From NCBI GenBank assembly GCA_041485845.1, contig JBGPKH010000430.1:1-7862 (forward strand): a DNA stretch of 7,862 nucleotides, written 5' to 3'. The stretch is from OMOG01 sp041485845 (GTDB taxonomy: Bacteria; Acidobacteriota; Terriglobia; Bryobacterales; Bryobacteraceae). Of the stretch, positions 6,671 through 7,862 are shown piece by piece. A model generated the notes under the pieces. The model made no database searches. It had not been told where the DNA came from and was given only the letters and a program-made list of their open reading frames with translations. Each line of letters opens with the position of its first letter. Positions within the stretch are counted from its first letter, which is position 1. The translations under genes were made by a program, and so were the position numbers.

Positions 6671-6697
6671 ATGACAAGCCCTAAGCAAAGGAGATGA
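6671..6697 (+). CDS. Possible 8-codon leader ORF overlapping the next start
   Basis: ATG 6671 opens MTSPKQRR and stops at TGA 6695-6697, which overlaps ATG 6694 as ATGA. GAGAAGG 6657-6663 lies 7 bases before it and could be its ribosome-binding site. Its 3' half contains the Shine-Dalgarno of the downstream cytochrome. Translation through it could couple to the next gene and would load ribosomes next to the upstream hairpin. So short an ORF may be chance. Confidence 0.3.
   Translation: MTSPKQRR
6687..6693 (+). promoter_or_regulatory. Ribosome-binding site of the second decaheme gene
   Basis: AAAGGAG 6687-6693 abuts ATG 6694 with no spacer, which is too close for ordinary initiation there, but it is 9 bases before the in-frame GTG 6703. 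Either GTG 6703 is the true start, or ATG 6694 is reached by re-initiation after the leader ORF. Confidence 0.6.
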
Positions 6698-7667
6698 CCG
6701 CTGTGTTTCGGCTGCTGTACAAATCCGGTGGCGTGTCTTCGGTGGCAGCCATGCTGCTCGCTATTACCTCATGGGGCGCCCCTCTTCAACAAACGGAAAA
6801 ACCGGGCGCTCCGGTTCCACCCCCCGCGGACAACAAGCCGGCGGAATTCGTCGGCTCTTCCACCTGCCAGGCCTGCCACGAAGATATCTTCAACGCCTTC
6901 CAGAAGAACCCTCACCAGGTCGTGGAAAAGGACAAAAAGCGGGGCTTCGAAAACAACGCCTGCGAATCCTGCCACAGTCCCGGAAGCAAGCACGCGGAAT
7001 CCATGTCCGCGGCCGATATCCGGAATCCGGCAAAACTCAAGCCCGCCGACACCGACAAGACCTGCCTTACCTGCCATCTCAACCAACCCACGCACGTGGG
7101 ACGCATTAATAGCGGTCATGCCAAAAACCAGGTGAGTTGCGCCGCGTGCCATTCCATCCACAAGAACGGACTCAACGGGCTGGTCGCGCGCAAACCCGCG
7201 GACGTCAACCAGCAGTGCGCCAAGTGCCACACCGACGTGTGGGCGAGCTTCCAGCGGCCGTACAAGCACCGCCTGCCGGAAGGCGCCATGTCGTGCGTGG
7301 ATTGCCACAATCCCCACGGGACCCTGCTGGCGCGCTCTATCCGGACCGTGAATGCCAATGAGCCCGGCTGCTTCAAGTGCCACGGCGACAAGCGCGGGCC
7401 ATTCACCTTCGAGCACGCCCCCGTGCGCCTGGAAGGCTGCGCCGCCTGTCACCAGCCCCACGGCTCGGCGAACCCGCGGATGCTCACCCGCCACGAGGTG
7501 CGTTTCGTCTGCCTTGAATGCCATTCGAATCTGCCGGGTCCCCAGCTCAACGCCAACCTCGGCACGGTGCCGCCGGGGCTGCATGACTTGCGCGCTCCTC
7601 GGTTCCAGAACTGCAACCTCTGCCATCAGAAGGTGCATGGCTCCTATGTGAGCCGGGACTTCTTCAA

Positions 7668-7671
<4 letters not shown>
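6694..7671 (+). CDS. DmsE/MtrA-type periplasmic decaheme c-type cytochrome
   Basis: The product has 325 residues, the normal size for MtrA and DmsE (~330). Ten CXXCH motifs start at Cys 58, 90, 124, 149, 175, 201, 226, 249, 273 and 307, spread evenly as in this family. The family-like FVGSSTCQACHEDIFNAFQ opens the heme part, and CxxCHxPHG occurs at 201-209 and 249-257. The N-terminus is a signal peptide (LLYK, then hydrophobic about 14-27) followed by a Pro-rich linker at 37-50. No heme-free domain is present. MtrA and DmsE homologs move electrons across the periplasm into an outer-membrane barrel that feeds a surface cytochrome or reductase. I list ATG 6694, but AAAGGAG at 6687-6693 is better spaced for GTG 6703, which drops three residues. 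The gene follows the OmcA/MtrC-like gene after a 132-base gap with a large hairpin, and overlaps the next gene by ATGA. Electron-conduit role inferred from family and context. Confidence 0.93.

Positions 7672-7862
<191 letters not shown>

Overview
The window looks like a fragment of a high-GC soil or sediment bacterium. The best guess is Acidobacteriota of the Solibacter/Bryobacter type. That guess rests on recalled family resemblance: a secreted BACON-like protein with a C-terminal domain I associate with Solibacter, a PEP-CTERM-like protein, a TonB-receptor remnant of the Solibacter style, and hairpin-rich intergenic repeats. No search was run. The last ~130 bases are almost pure C and look like a contig-end sequencing artefact, which suggests a draft or metagenomic contig.

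Left part (1-1783, + strand): the 3' end of an AtuA/DUF1446-family gene, a ~280-base gap, then a small secreted protein with a PEP-CTERM-like C-terminal anchor. The last ~45 codons of that small gene run into a repeat. The end of the repeat is three consecutive perfect hairpins, each a 7-bp stem with a 3-base loop.

Middle part (1982-3941): a convergent (- strand) exported protein of 495 residues has two 96-residue-period BACON/Ig-like repeats, each with a CGTC motif. Beyond its start, on the + strand, lies a degraded C-terminal piece of a TonB-dependent outer-membrane receptor with a one-base frameshift and an in-frame stop.

Right part (3942-7862, + strand): a long putative control region (direct repeats, an inverted copy, a sharp palindrome) precedes what appears to be a porin-cytochrome electron conduit. 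It holds an OmcA/MtrC-family decaheme cytochrome (10 CXXCH), a 64-base hairpin, a DmsE/MtrA-type decaheme cytochrome (10 CXXCH), and the signal peptide of a third gene that overlaps the second by ATGA. By analogy with Mtr/Pio/Mto systems, the small decaheme protein would carry electrons through the periplasm, the missing third gene may be an MtrB/PioB-like barrel, and the large decaheme protein would be the outer terminal. The barrel is inferred from position only. This cluster is the most notable content of the window.
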